A stretch of DNA of 64,000 bases from Armatimonadota bacterium (GCA_029907255.1 JARYMF010000012.1:1-64000); one strand, 5' to 3'; counted from the stretch's first letter, positions 1 through 8,641 are shown. A program made the numbers and translations. The notes: a model not told the origin generated them from the sequence alone.

Positions 1-942
1 ATGCTCCGTGCTGCAGTCGTAATAAGTGATTGTACCTGTAGGACAAGAAGTACCATAGCAGTCGCCTTGGTATCCATTCGTATGTATTGAAATATAAATA
101 TCCGTGCCGTCGTAGTCCGAAGCAAGCGGCCTGGAGCGGATGTCATCGTTAATCTCGGTAGCGCCGTCTCCAAGTGAGCACCCACTATAGCTTCCGTATA
201 CGCTACATGGATAGCCAACGTGCTGAAGCCAGTAACAAGCTGCCATCTGCCACCAAGGCTTGCCACTATACGAGCAAGTACCATAGTTCTTGTCTGTACA
301 ACGCACCATCTTTACGGTCATGCCATCCTGTGCCAAATAGGTCTGGATGTACTGGCAGATTTCAAGGTTGTGGAAATCTTCTTCGTTCAGCGGCGAGCAG
401 TATACAGGTCGCTGAGTGTACCAGCCACTGCCGTTCCAGAACCAACCGTGACCAGGCGATAGGGTGATGCTGTGGCCAGATAAGCTGTTGATACTAATGC
501 TGCTTCGGGGTTCGATAACGGGAGTTGGTGCTACCCACTCGGCGATTGGAATCCCGTCCGCAAGCACATTGACATTTGCATCGATTCCCCAGTTATACAA
601 AGTCCATTTCACCTGGTCGTGAATCGCCATAAGGGCTGCTTCCGAAACGCCATTGGCGACAAGGCGTTTGGAGAAATTCACCGTTGCTTGATCTCCCTCA
701 ATTCTTAAATCAAGCAACTTCGTGCCCTTTGGAATGGCGGAGGTGAGGCCTGCCGCAAATGGAGTTCCTGGGGGTGGCGCGGCTAGCTGGGACAATGCCG
801 AGTAGACATCTACGGCTTTCGGACAATTCACGACGTATATTTCGCCGAAGCCGTCTACGTAGGCAACTGGTCCTGCCAGGGCGCTTACTGCTGTGCAAAT
901 GCACGCCACTGTGACGAGGAGAAAAAGTGTTGAGGCTTTCAT
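1..942 (-). CDS. GerMN-domain N-acetylmuramoyl-L-alanine amidase (3' end outside window)
   Basis: Open from ATG at 942 to the window edge (314 codons, no stop), so the C-terminus is missing. A GGGAGGG ribosome site lies just upstream of the start. Residues 1-26 form a signal peptide (LFLLVTVACICTAVSALA). Residues about 30-145 resemble a GerMN domain (IPKGTKLLDLRIEGDQATVNF, continuing through ALMAIHDQVKWTLY). From about residue 170 comes an Amidase_3 zinc hydrolase domain: SPGHGWFWNG carries the first zinc histidine, and SIHTNGYQG near the break matches the conserved SIHxN strand of the family. The family cleaves the amide between MurNAc and the stem peptide outside the cytoplasmic membrane. 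Inference: an exported wall-remodelling enzyme. The GerMN-amidase pairing is known from cyanobacteria and Firmicutes-like lineages. The assignment of the catalytic domain is fairly secure; its exact role is unknown. Confidence 0.85.
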   Translation of the reverse strand, partial: MKASTLFLLVTVACICTAVSALAGPVAYVDGFGEIYVVNCPKAVDVYSALSQLAAPPPGTPFAAGLTSAIPKGTKLLDLRIEGDQATVNFSKRLVANGVSEAALMAIHDQVKWTLYNWGIDANVNVLADGIPIAEWVAPTPVIEPRSSISINSLSGHSITLSPGHGWFWNGSGWYTQRPVYCSPLNEEDFHNLEICQYIQTYLAQDGMTVKMVRCTDKNYGTCSYSGKPWWQMAACYWLQHVGYPCSVYGSYSGCSLGDGATEINDDIRSRPLASDYDGTDIYISIHTNGYQGDCYGTSCPTGTITYYDCSTEH

Positions 943-1088
943 TGCATCCCTCCCATGATGATTTTTGCTCGTGCTTTCTGCGATCGCTGGTGGCCATGGG
1001 ATTTTGGATGCGGTGGAAACGATCGACATAGCGCTTGCGAGCTTTACCGCAAGCAATTGTAATAAAAGCAAGCTTGTTTGTCAAGTTC

Positions 1089-3275
1089 TTAAAATAAAAT
1101 TTCAATCCATAAGCCATCCGCTGAGTTCGGGTATTTGATTAGGAGCGTCTTGCTTTTTGCATCCCAGATTGATTCAACTTGGTTTTGGCTGTATTCTCCT
1201 ACTTTAATTGACTTTGGCGAACGGGGGAGCGCTATGCGAGTTGCCGCAACGGTACCGGATGGCCCCTCGGAGTGGAAGCGTATGGAGTTCGGGGAGACTT
1301 TAACGCCAAGGACTTTTGATGCCGAGGCGATGATTTTAGGTTTTGTTAAATCAAGTTTCTGCAAATCAATCAGTAAAAGTCTCGCTCCTGGGTCAACTGT
1401 TACCTGACGAGTGATTTTCAAGTTTGCATCGAAAAGATTTACAAATAAGCCTGTCAACTTCCTTGGTGAGACTTTGAGTGTTTCTTCAAGGCCGGCGGCG
1501 ATTACATAGGGTCCACGGCGAAGAATTAGATAGTTCGTTTCAACCCAGGGCAGTTTCGCTTGAGTGAATGCCTGCTTTGCCATGCTTACGGTAAGCTCAG
1601 CGCCTTTCGCATCCTTGGTCAGCGATGCTGGGCTAATGCGCTTGTATATGAGCGAACCTTTGCCGATTTTGTATATCCCTTCGCCTGATTTCGCACTAAG
1701 CCCCAGCAGTTCGAAGAGGTGAATGCGAGGTGCAGGGTAATTCATGCCGTTAGTATTCCACCATTCCTTCACTGAATTATACGGGTCTGAGTCGTCGTCA
1801 ACAAAAACGAGCACGCCGCCGGCTTTTATCCAATTCGCTAAGTAGGTATGCAACTCAGGTGTTGGTGGCTTCATGCCTTCGTATGTTAGAAATAGCACTT
1901 TATAAGGCTTAAGATATCCTGGAAGGCCTATATTTTCGTACTGAACTGGGTGAACCAATGCCCCGCGTTTAAGCAGCGGCATAGCCAGCCCGAAAAACGA
2001 CCCCATGTGAGGGTCGCTTGGGTTTGGTTCGCCGCGCTGGAACATCATTGTGTCAGAAACAAGTATTCCGATGCCGGTTACGCCGCAACTCCATTCAATT
2101 TTGGGTTGATTCATGTCATTAAGGGCGTTCATAACTATTAGCAATTCTGTGGCGTAATCTGGAGGAATATTCTCCCGCTCGACTTCCTCCCCCGGTTTTC
2201 GCTCGGTAATATCTTTTACAGGATACTTGCCTAGGAATACCCTGTCGGGCCACGGCGCAACCTCATAGCGCCATACGTCTGGCCACATAAGCGATGCAAC
2301 TAACGTGCATTCCCAGTTGCGTTTGTAGTCTGCCCAGCTGTGCTCGGGATTGTCCTCGACTGGATCATTAAGAAAATACATCCGCCGCCCGGTAGAACGC
2401 ACGAGATTACTACACACCCCATATTCGAAGAAGGCATACTCGAATGTCCGTTCTTTGCCGACTCCCTGGTACACATTCCAACTCCTTGCAGTGCCTGTCC
2501 AGACTTGCGCAATATATCCATCGCAACCGTTCAAGAGCACAAGGCTTTGTTCAGGGCTGACGATACCCCAGTGGGCGTAATTTAACATACTGTGAGTAGG
2601 GACGTAGCACCGAATCCGCCGCCCGATTTGCTTGCCATATTCGATAACAAAGTCGAAAACTTGCTGGAGTGCTCGCCGATAGAGGCAATACATAAGTTTT
2701 GATGCCCTATATTGAGCATCTGGTGAAGTGTGCGGTGGAATCCAAGGCTCGCCATAATATGCCTCCCATTCGCGCTTGAAGCTCTCTGCATAGCCGCCAC
2801 GGACCCAAAATTCGGGCTCCTCGAGATAGATTGCTTCTGCTCCCGCATCTATTGCTTTTTTGACACCTAAACAGAGATACTTGCCGAAGGTTTCTGTTGG
2901 TGAAACGTAAGGAACATCTGGCCCATGGAGAATTGGATTGCCATATTTGTCCGTTTGTGCTTCATCTTCATGGCTTTTGCCATCCCAGCGGCCGTGGAAG
3001 TAGTCTTGATAACCTCCCCATGCGACACCGGTCATTAGGTGTACTCGATATCCCTGGTCGCGCCAACCTTTAATTCGCTCCGCCACGTTGCCGCCAAAGC
3101 CATAGACTATTGCGACATCGGATTTTAGGTCAACCTGTGGACTGAAGGGGCTGGCTATCTGAAAACTAGTTCGCTCAAGATATTGTTTTGGGTCGCGCAT
3201 CTTTTCACCACTCGCCTTGCTGGTTATTAAAACAAAAAACGTTAGTATGGCGGTAGTCCACCTAAAATGCTTCAT
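1089..3275 (-). CDS. Secreted glycosidase-like protein (TIM-barrel plus ThuA/trimerisation-like region), function unknown
   Basis: 728 residues with an N-terminal signal peptide (residues 1-23, ending SKASG). The N-terminal half has the look of a glycoside hydrolase (beta/alpha)8 barrel: alternating strands such as DVAIVYGFGG, YRVHLMTGVAWGG and AEAIYLEEPEFW, the last with an acidic pair where GH-A enzymes place their acid/base. The middle (about 385-500) resembles the glutamine-amidotransferase-like trimerisation domain of GH42 enzymes (YKVLFLTYEGMKPPTPELH, then GGVLVFVDDDSDPY). The C-terminus is beta-rich. It has no family-defining motif that I recognise, so substrate and activity are unassigned. 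No strong ribosome site precedes ATG 3275. It stands alone on the minus strand, divergent from the 3605 gene. Confidence 0.75.
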   Translation of the reverse strand: MKHFRWTTAILTFFVLITSKASGEKMRDPKQYLERTSFQIASPFSPQVDLKSDVAIVYGFGGNVAERIKGWRDQGYRVHLMTGVAWGGYQDYFHGRWDGKSHEDEAQTDKYGNPILHGPDVPYVSPTETFGKYLCLGVKKAIDAGAEAIYLEEPEFWVRGGYAESFKREWEAYYGEPWIPPHTSPDAQYRASKLMYCLYRRALQQVFDFVIEYGKQIGRRIRCYVPTHSMLNYAHWGIVSPEQSLVLLNGCDGYIAQVWTGTARSWNVYQGVGKERTFEYAFFEYGVCSNLVRSTGRRMYFLNDPVEDNPEHSWADYKRNWECTLVASLMWPDVWRYEVAPWPDRVFLGKYPVKDITERKPGEEVERENIPPDYATELLIVMNALNDMNQPKIEWSCGVTGIGILVSDTMMFQRGEPNPSDPHMGSFFGLAMPLLKRGALVHPVQYENIGLPGYLKPYKVLFLTYEGMKPPTPELHTYLANWIKAGGVLVFVDDDSDPYNSVKEWWNTNGMNYPAPRIHLFELLGLSAKSGEGIYKIGKGSLIYKRISPASLTKDAKGAELTVSMAKQAFTQAKLPWVETNYLILRRGPYVIAAGLEETLKVSPRKLTGLFVNLFDANLKITRQVTVDPGARLLLIDLQKLDLTKPKIIASASKVLGVKVSPNSIRFHSEGPSGTVAATRIALPRSPKSIKVGEYSQNQVESIWDAKSKTLLIKYPNSADGLWIEILF

Positions 3276-3409
3276 GCTATTTGAAACCCCGATTCAAATA
3301 TAATGTTATCTCTGCAAATTATGTTATTCGCAGGCGAACTATTAACCTGCAATTATTTTTAATAAGCAGTTTAGGCGTGCTTTAAATTGGGTAGTAAGAA
3401 ATTACATGC

Positions 3410-3438
3410 TTGACAAAATTAAAACCAAGCGTTATATT
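3410..3438 (+). promoter_or_regulatory. Sigma-70 promoter for the 3605 gene
   Basis: TTGACA (3410-3415), 17-bp spacer, TATATT (3433-3438). The predicted transcript starts near 3445 and leaves a leader of about 160 nt. Within it lies the inverted repeat TTTGGAA-CT-TTCCAAA (3503-3518), a possible operator or small hairpin. Two Shine-Dalgarno-like tracts follow, at 3526-3533 and 3586-3595; only the second is well placed for ATG 3605. The rest of the 3276-3604 gap is AT-rich and holds no gene that I can support. Confidence 0.7.
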
Positions 3439-3604
3439 TACTAATAATCTGCAGCTATTAATAATGAGCTAACTTAAGCAAAGCCCTACTAAGCACCTTA
3501 TATTTGGAACTTTCCAAAATAGTTTAAAGGAGGTGGTTGGTATTTTAGCGTTTTTTGGGCTAACGGCAGCTCAAATTATAGATTCAAAAAGGAGGTAGAC
3601 TGAG

Positions 3605-4981
3605 ATGAAGAGTTTTGTTATTGCTCTTTTACTGCTGGCTTCAGCGTTATCGGTATCATTGGCGCAAATCCCAGGAGCGATATGGACAACCGATGCTGAT
3701 TGCCTGGCAGTCAACCGCAACATCTTCTACGCAAAAACCGACGTATATCTGAACGGCGGACCATCATGCAAAGGTTGCTTAGGCTTGCCTGATGGGAATT
3801 ATTACTACCAAGTTACTGACCCATCAGGGTCGGTGTTGCTTAGCACTGCACCGTTGGAAGAGCGAGTAGTTGAAGTTGTTGGTGGACGGATTACTAGCTG
3901 CAAGCAGCTGTATCCATTTGATGACACCCCGAACCCTGGCGGGGAGTATAAAGTATGGGTGACGGCAGTTGCAGACTATGACCCGCTAGATCCTGCTGCA
4001 GTTTTTGGGTTCGTGCCGGCAAAGTCAAAAACCGACAACTTCAAAGTAAAGTGTAGTGAGGATGGCGGTGGTATTCAAAGCTTTTTCAGTTTGTCGGGCT
4101 ATAAATACTACGACCTTGATTTAGATGGAGAAAGAGATACCACCGAAGTAGGCATACCTTACTGGAAAATAGCCTTATATGAAAACTCGATTTCACCAGA
4201 AAACCTTGTGGGAATACAATGCACTTCCCCTGGTGGGGACGGTGTGCTACCTGGCTACTATTTATTCCCAAATTTAGCGCCTGGCACGTATATTGTAGTC
4301 GAGTTGATGCCTTTGGGTCCATGGCTGCAAACAGGTCCAAAGGAAAGCAGCATTGACCTAAACCCAGATCCTATGGTTACTGTCACTACCAGCAAATACA
4401 ATGATAACGGTATTGTTTACACCGTTGTTGTGGAAGAAGGTATTTCGAATCTTTACGCTGTCGAAAATATTGACTTCGGCAACATTTGTCTTGGCCCTGG
4501 TGGCGGGAAAACACTGGGCTTCTGGACAAATAAGAACGGCCAAGCGATACTCCAAAAGCCAGAGAATTGGAGTATAGTGACAGGGTCGGGCGCTCTGAGT
4601 TGCCCGGTTTTGGCAGGTCTTCCATATACAAGAGCTGAAGCGCCTTATCTTAATAGCCCAAGCGAAATTAAGCGCTTCCTAATAAATGCAAATGCCGTAG
4701 ACATGAGATACATGCTTGCTGCCCAGTGGCTCGCTATGGGGCTAAATGTTCTGGTGGGCGATGTTAATCCGGGCTCAATAATCTATATGGGCGATGGCAC
4801 GTTCAAGACAATTCTCGAAATCCTTGATGACGTTTGTACTAACGGTGCTTCGTGGGACCGAATGACGCAGGAGTATTTTAAGAACGCCCTGGATAAAGCA
4901 AACAATAATATGAACTTCGTCCAGCCCACACCCTGCCCGGTGGTTTATGACGACACACTCCCACCTTGCCCTGGGATGTAA
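3605..4981 (+). CDS. Secreted SdrD B-like surface protein
   Basis: 458 residues. ATG 3605 is preceded by AAAAAGGAGGT, and residues 1-20 are a classic signal peptide ending SLAQ. Residues about 35-150 form a beta-rich region with a CKGC pair and further cysteines. Residues about 165-290 contain an SdrD B-like fold (SGYKYYDLDLDGERDTTE, then IPYWKIALY and PGTYIVVELMP), typical of calcium-binding repeats in bacterial surface proteins. The C-terminal 170 residues (from GGGKTLGFWTNKNGQ) match no family I know, although a similar GFWTNKNG segment often follows SdrD-type domains in secreted proteins. There is no sortase or PEP-CTERM anchor, so it is probably released or held by partners. It is monocistronic, with its own strong promoter and a downstream hairpin. 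Confidence 0.75.
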   Translation: MKSFVIALLLLASALSVSLAQIPGAIWTTDADCLAVNRNIFYAKTDVYLNGGPSCKGCLGLPDGNYYYQVTDPSGSVLLSTAPLEERVVEVVGGRITSCKQLYPFDDTPNPGGEYKVWVTAVADYDPLDPAAVFGFVPAKSKTDNFKVKCSEDGGGIQSFFSLSGYKYYDLDLDGERDTTEVGIPYWKIALYENSISPENLVGIQCTSPGGDGVLPGYYLFPNLAPGTYIVVELMPLGPWLQTGPKESSIDLNPDPMVTVTTSKYNDNGIVYTVVVEEGISNLYAVENIDFGNICLGPGGGKTLGFWTNKNGQAILQKPENWSIVTGSGALSCPVLAGLPYTRAEAPYLNSPSEIKRFLINANAVDMRYMLAAQWLAMGLNVLVGDVNPGSIIYMGDGTFKTILEILDDVCTNGASWDRMTQEYFKNALDKANNNMNFVQPTPCPVVYDDTLPPCPGM

Positions 4982-4990
4982 TTCAACTCA

Positions 4991-5026
4991 CAGGTGCTGC
5001 GGTGAAATCAAAAGCCACAGCACCTG
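4991..5026 (+). terminator. Stem-loop after the SdrD-like gene
   Basis: CAGGTGCTG (4991-4999) pairs exactly with CAGCACCTG (5018-5026) around an 18-nt loop, ten bases after the stop codon. No U-run follows, so it may be a weak terminator or an mRNA 3'-end stabiliser between convergent genes. Confidence 0.5.
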
Positions 5027-5085
5027 CACCACATGAATAGAGGCGACCAAATAGCCGCTTTGAAACCCAAAGTCCATTTAGGTAT

Positions 5086-5811
5086 CTATAGCTTTATGTC
5101 CACAAGGCCGGTTACACTAGTTTGGGGTACCCGGCTTATGCGCTGAACCACATTCTCGCTGGAAACCGGCACTAAAACTTTTGCTCTTATTGCATTGCCG
5201 AACATGCCTTCCACTTGTGCAACGGCCGTGACTTTATCCAATTGGTCTCGTGAGCCGGTTACAAGCGCTCCTCCAACTCTGGTGCCGCTTCCAACGCTAA
5301 TTATTGGCACGACTTTCTGGCTGGTGGCTGTTGCGGGAGTCTCTGTTTCTCCTGCGAAAAGTGCTGATTTGAGATTGACCTCCCACTGCCGAGCTAGAAG
5401 GAATGGCGTTGTCTGGTTTATCCTGGCATGTGGCTGGTCTGCCGTAATTATAATCTCGGAATTTGCTAGAACGACATCCTGGCCATTTATGCGTCCGGTT
5501 GTATAGTCTTCAGGCTGAAGGTGTTTTGTTACAATGTTTTTCAATCTTTGTGCAACAATCTCGGCTCTGCGCGCCGGAGAAAACCCGCCAGCAGTCGTTC
5601 TGATTCTGAAGATAACTTGGCCATCAATTAATACTTCGCCCACTTGCTGGCCGCTTATGATGGCGCTTCTTGAAGTAATCTCGGGGTTGGAAGTCGCCTG
5701 GGCAAAAGCAGGTGACAATGTCGGTGTTTTGTCAAGTCTTGAGACGCCAATTAATGCGTATGCAGCTATAACAATTAAAGCCAATGTAGCAGTCAAAACT
5801 TTCCTTTTCAT
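5086..5811 (-). CDS. Exported protein of unknown function, long paralogue
   Basis: 241 residues with an N-terminal membrane/signal segment (VLTATLALIVIAAYALIGV). A middle domain (about 45-150; GQQVGEVLIDGQVIFRIRTT, then RRAEIVAQRLKNIV and a stretch on ADQPHARINQ) is followed by an 80-residue C-terminal domain starting KVVPIISVGSGTRVGG. That C-terminal domain recurs in the neighbouring gene at 5839-6273. An AAAGGAG ribosome site lies 12 nt before ATG 5811. The gene lies 27 bp downstream of its paralogue on the same strand, so the two are probably cotranscribed. I do not recognise the family. Export to the envelope is the only role the sequence supports. Confidence 0.75.
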   Translation of the reverse strand: MKRKVLTATLALIVIAAYALIGVSRLDKTPTLSPAFAQATSNPEITSRSAIISGQQVGEVLIDGQVIFRIRTTAGGFSPARRAEIVAQRLKNIVTKHLQPEDYTTGRINGQDVVLANSEIIITADQPHARINQTTPFLLARQWEVNLKSALFAGETETPATATSQKVVPIISVGSGTRVGGALVTGSRDQLDKVTAVAQVEGMFGNAIRAKVLVPVSSENVVQRISRVPQTSVTGLVDIKL

Positions 5812-5838
5812 TTTCTTCGGTTTCTCCTTTCACGGTTG

Positions 5839-6273
5839 TTAAATCTTGAAGTCGAGAATCGCCGAGACACCTACTCCTTCGATGCGGCGCATATTTCTTA
5901 ACGGGTTTGTCGTGTCCATTGGGAAAAGCAGCCTTGCGCGGGCATCTGATATTCTTGCCTCCGCCTGACCAACTCCCCTCACATCATCTACTTTATCGGT
6001 TGGACCGACAACTTGAGCGGCTCCAACATATGCGCCTGAGCCAACCGAAATTATTGGTACAACCTTCGTAGTGCCTTCCCATTCCACACCATTCTGGCTT
6101 GCAAGCTGATTAACAAATCTGTTTATGTCGTTGCCGAAAGTTCGGACAACATACGCAATGCCAAACAATTTGAGCGCACGCTCAACCAGAGACTGTCCTT
6201 GCACGGTTGGTAAGCAAATGCTAAATGCCACTACTACCGCCAAAGTAATACAGATAATTTTGTATACAACCAT
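5839..6273 (-). CDS. Exported protein of unknown function, short paralogue
   Basis: 144 residues: signal peptide (IICITLAVVVAFSICLPTVQG), a short linker region, then the C-terminal domain shared with the 5086-5811 product. The shared part reads KVVPIISVGSGAYVGAAQV here against KVVPIISVGSGTRVGGALV there, and both end in a D-[FI]-K-[IL] tail. It lacks the middle domain of the longer paralogue. GAGGTGGA precedes ATG 6273 at good spacing. It is first in the two-gene set and divergent from the glmU-like gene. Confidence 0.7.
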   Translation of the reverse strand: MVVYKIICITLAVVVAFSICLPTVQGQSLVERALKLFGIAYVVRTFGNDINRFVNQLASQNGVEWEGTTKVVPIISVGSGAYVGAAQVVGPTDKVDDVRGVGQAEARISDARARLLFPMDTTNPLRNMRRIEGVGVSAILDFKI

Positions 6274-6358
6274 CTTATTTCCACCTCGATATCGTTTGGT
6301 TTTTTGGCTTATACCCTTTAGCCTGATTCGCGAAACTGGCGGATTCGCTAAGGACAGC

Positions 6359-6388
6359 TTGTGAAAATCACGCCCAGATTGCTACAAT
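6359..6388 (+). promoter_or_regulatory. Promoter placing the transcript start at GTG 6395
   Basis: TTGTGA (6359-6364), 18-bp spacer, TACAAT (6383-6388). A start seven bases past the -10 falls at 6395, the first base of the GTG codon that opens the glmU-like frame, and no ribosome-binding site is visible. This suggests leaderless translation. Confidence 0.5.
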
Positions 6389-6394
6389 AGTGCG

Positions 6395-7135
6395 GTGTTT
6401 CAAAATATGATGGAATTTCAGGCGATAGTATTAGCGGCAGGTAGGGGCCGCAGAATGGGGTCGAAGGAGCCAAAAGTACTTGTATCTCTCCTTAGTCGGC
6501 CTCTAGTGTGTCACGTGCTCGATAGACTGGCAGAAGTTGGGATAGAGCATCCAATAATTGTTGTCGGCGTGGGAGCCGAGAAGGTTCGGCAAACTTTGGG
6601 CGATAATTACTTATATGCTTTTCAACAAGAGCAGCTTGGCTCGGGCCATGCCGTTCTCTGTGCTGCGGAGCTTGCGCGCGGCAAATCTCGCAATCTCCTG
6701 GTTATGTGTGGTGACAGCCCCTTGTTCAAAACCCAAACCATTCGTTCTCTTATGGAAGCCCACTTATTTGAGAAGCCAACTATTACATTGGTTTCTGCTG
6801 TACTGGATGATCCCAGAGGCTATGGGCGCATTATTAGGGATTCGAACGGCGAGATTATGGCAATAGTGGAAGAAGTAGACGCTACCGACGAAGAGAAGGC
6901 TGTCAAAGAAATCAATGGTGGGTGCTATGCCTTTAATGCAGAGTGGCTGTGGGATAATCTTAACCTAATGACGGAGAATGAAGCTGGTGAGAAATGCCTT
7001 ACTCAAATGGTTGATATTGCGATAAAGCAACACAGGCGGGTGATTTCCGTGTCCGCAGAACCCGAGGAAGTATTAGGCGTTAATACATATGATGATTTGG
7101 CTACTGCTGAGCGCATACTGGCTAGCCGAAGCTAA
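6395..7135 (+). CDS. UDP-N-acetylglucosamine pyrophosphorylase-like nucleotidyltransferase (GlmU N-terminal domain only)
   Basis: 246 residues. The signature FQAIVLAAGRGRRMGSKEPK is the GT-A nucleotidyltransferase loop of GlmU. QLGSGHAVLCA binds uracil/UTP in the family, and MCGDSPL carries the metal-binding aspartate. GYGRIIRD and IVEEVDATDEEKAVKEINGG are also GlmU-like. The left-handed beta-helix acetyltransferase half (residues about 250-450 in GlmU) is absent, so the protein can make a UDP-sugar at most and cannot acetylate GlcN-1-P. Either a separate acetyltransferase exists or the substrate is another hexosamine phosphate. The family start would be near MEFQAIV (ATG 6410); GTG 6395 is given because a predicted transcript start coincides with it. 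The gene is single, between divergent and convergent neighbours. Confidence 0.85.
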   Translation: MFQNMMEFQAIVLAAGRGRRMGSKEPKVLVSLLSRPLVCHVLDRLAEVGIEHPIIVVGVGAEKVRQTLGDNYLYAFQQEQLGSGHAVLCAAELARGKSRNLLVMCGDSPLFKTQTIRSLMEAHLFEKPTITLVSAVLDDPRGYGRIIRDSNGEIMAIVEEVDATDEEKAVKEINGGCYAFNAEWLWDNLNLMTENEAGEKCLTQMVDIAIKQHRRVISVSAEPEEVLGVNTYDDLATAERILASRS

Positions 7136-7169
7136 CCCTACGTTTACTGCTGCAAAGTACTAGGCAAAC

Positions 7170-7883
7170 TTACAGTCCATCATCTACTCTGCCGAGAGCT
7201 TGTCTAATACGAACTGCACTTCGTGAGGTTGAGATTATAAACTTTATAATTTCGCCATACATCTTCAGCCTTGCCCAAGTGCCGTGAATTCTCCCCAGCT
7301 TTTCTTCTTTCATCGGATGCGTCATTCCTGGGAGTGGAACGAATACTGTTACGAGGCCCTTTTGCGAAGCATATCTCCCCAACGCAATCTCAGCGCCAAA
7401 GCGTGCTTGTTCTAAACCAGGAACGGAGAGAACGTGCTTGCTGTAAATCGCTCGCTGGCCTGAGATAAAGGGCGCTAGGCTCTGAGCCCAGTCAGTACGC
7501 CACCTGCCGCCTTTGAAGATGCCAATGCTCATATCTGCCCTGCCTTCTAATACTGGTTGCAAAAGTGCCTCCGCAAGGTTAGGAGTTAGGCCAATTAAAT
7601 CGGCATCGAAAAATGCGACGACATCTGCGCTAGCGCACTTAACGCCGGCGACCAAGGCAGCGCCTTTGCCAAGATTGCGAGGCAAGCGAATGGCAGTAAC
7701 TCCAGGATAGCTAGCTGCTACCTCATAGGTTCTGTCCGTGGAGCCATCACTTACTACTACTATGTCATCTAATTTGCTACATTGCCGGAGTGCGTCGAGT
7801 ACGGCTCCTATCCGGTGCTCTTCATTGTACGCTGGGACAATAGCGGCGACTCTCAAGTTATTCTCCTTCTTGTGCTCCATCAT
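7170..7883 (-). CDS. Family 2 glycosyltransferase (DPM1/glucosyl-3-phosphoglycerate synthase-like)
   Basis: 237 residues. The GT-A fold is clear: RVAAIVPAYNEEHRIGAV at the nucleotide-binding N-terminus, DDIVVVSDGSTDRT, RNLGKGAALVAGV, and the DxD-type motif FFDADLIGL. It transfers a sugar from a nucleotide-sugar donor; the acceptor cannot be read from sequence. There is no membrane segment, so it is cytosolic. Two starts compete: ATG 7883, which has TACAAT eight bases upstream, and TTG 7856, which has AAGGAG six bases upstream and leaves an N-terminus of typical family length. It lies 17 bp after the M48 protease gene and is probably its operon partner. Confidence 0.8.
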   Translation of the reverse strand: MMEHKKENNLRVAAIVPAYNEEHRIGAVLDALRQCSKLDDIVVVSDGSTDRTYEVAASYPGVTAIRLPRNLGKGAALVAGVKCASADVVAFFDADLIGLTPNLAEALLQPVLEGRADMSIGIFKGGRWRTDWAQSLAPFISGQRAIYSKHVLSVPGLEQARFGAEIALGRYASQKGLVTVFVPLPGMTHPMKEEKLGRIHGTWARLKMYGEIIKFIISTSRSAVRIRQALGRVDDGL

Positions 7884-7900
7884 ACTTGGAAATTGTAATG

Positions 7901-8641
7901 CTACTCAGCCCCACCGGCGCGCAAAGCATCGTAATATTCTTGAGCCCGCTTGATGCGCTCTGAGGTTACTGGGTGCGTCCTAAATATTTGTTCGAACCGC
8001 GAGGGTTGGTCCTTCTGTTTCTGGAGAAGGGAATTAAAGAAATTGATTAGCCCTTGTGGGTCATACTTTTGGCAGCGGTACATATACTTAATACCAAGCT
8101 TATCTGCCTCAAATTCTTGCTTCCTGCTCCATCGGAGAAATTGAAGATTTGCGAAAAGAGTTGCTATTTCTTTTGTTTGACCCTTTGTTAGTGTGCCGAT
8201 TAATAGTTGCGCTTGTATTTCCCTGCCCAACATTTGAGCATGGTGTCTTGCAGCTATATGCCCGATTTCGTGTGCGATAACGCCGGCAAGTTGGTCGGGT
8301 TTTCCTTGGGTCTCATCTATTAGGCCCTTGTATATATAGACCCATCCTCCAGGGAGCGAAATAGCATTCACGTCCTTTATGTCAAGGATTTTGAACGTGT
8401 AAGTAAGGTCGGGCCTGTCTGAACAACGCTGTGCTAGATCTTGGCCAATTTGGTTTATCAATGCATTTAGGGCAGGGTCTTTGTCCACTGGATATCTGCT
8501 CTCTATTTGTTGGGATGCTTCTTGGCCAATTTCTATCTCTTGACTTTTGCTGACTAGCGACTCAGGTTTACACCCGCAAACAAACAGGCTAACGATCGCT
8601 ATAATAAAAAGCACGAAAAGCATGCGTTTGAGGTTTGTCAC
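7901..8641 (-). CDS. M48 family zinc metalloprotease, putative lipoprotein
   Basis: 246 residues from GTG 8641, chosen because AAAGGAGG lies nine bases upstream and the codon overlaps the upstream stop as GTGA. An in-frame start at 8695 would lie inside that gene. A hydrophobic stretch (MLFVLFIIAIVSLFVCGC) ends in a plausible lipobox cysteine, Cys24. The catalytic motif HEIGH is at about 124-128 (VIAHEIGHIAARHHAQ), and the third zinc ligand lies in QEFEADKLG near residue 178. This is the YfgC/BepA-LoiP type of periplasmic M48 protease, involved in outer-membrane protein quality control in known cases. Overlap with the coiled-coil gene suggests coupled translation. Confidence 0.85.
   Translation of the reverse strand: MTNLKRMLFVLFIIAIVSLFVCGCKPESLVSKSQEIEIGQEASQQIESRYPVDKDPALNALINQIGQDLAQRCSDRPDLTYTFKILDIKDVNAISLPGGWVYIYKGLIDETQGKPDQLAGVIAHEIGHIAARHHAQMLGREIQAQLLIGTLTKGQTKEIATLFANLQFLRWSRKQEFEADKLGIKYMYRCQKYDPQGLINFFNSLLQKQKDQPSRFEQIFRTHPVTSERIKRAQEYYDALRAGGAE

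Noticed and set aside
710-1117. Minus-strand ORF of 135 residues
   Set aside because: It lies inside the amidase gene in another frame, has an improbable Arg/Ser-rich composition and no ribosome site.
3533-3598. 21-codon GTG mini-ORF in the leader of the SdrD-like gene, ending just before ATG 3605
   Set aside because: Its Shine-Dalgarno tract overlaps the GTG, so initiation is implausible. It is kept only as a leader feature.
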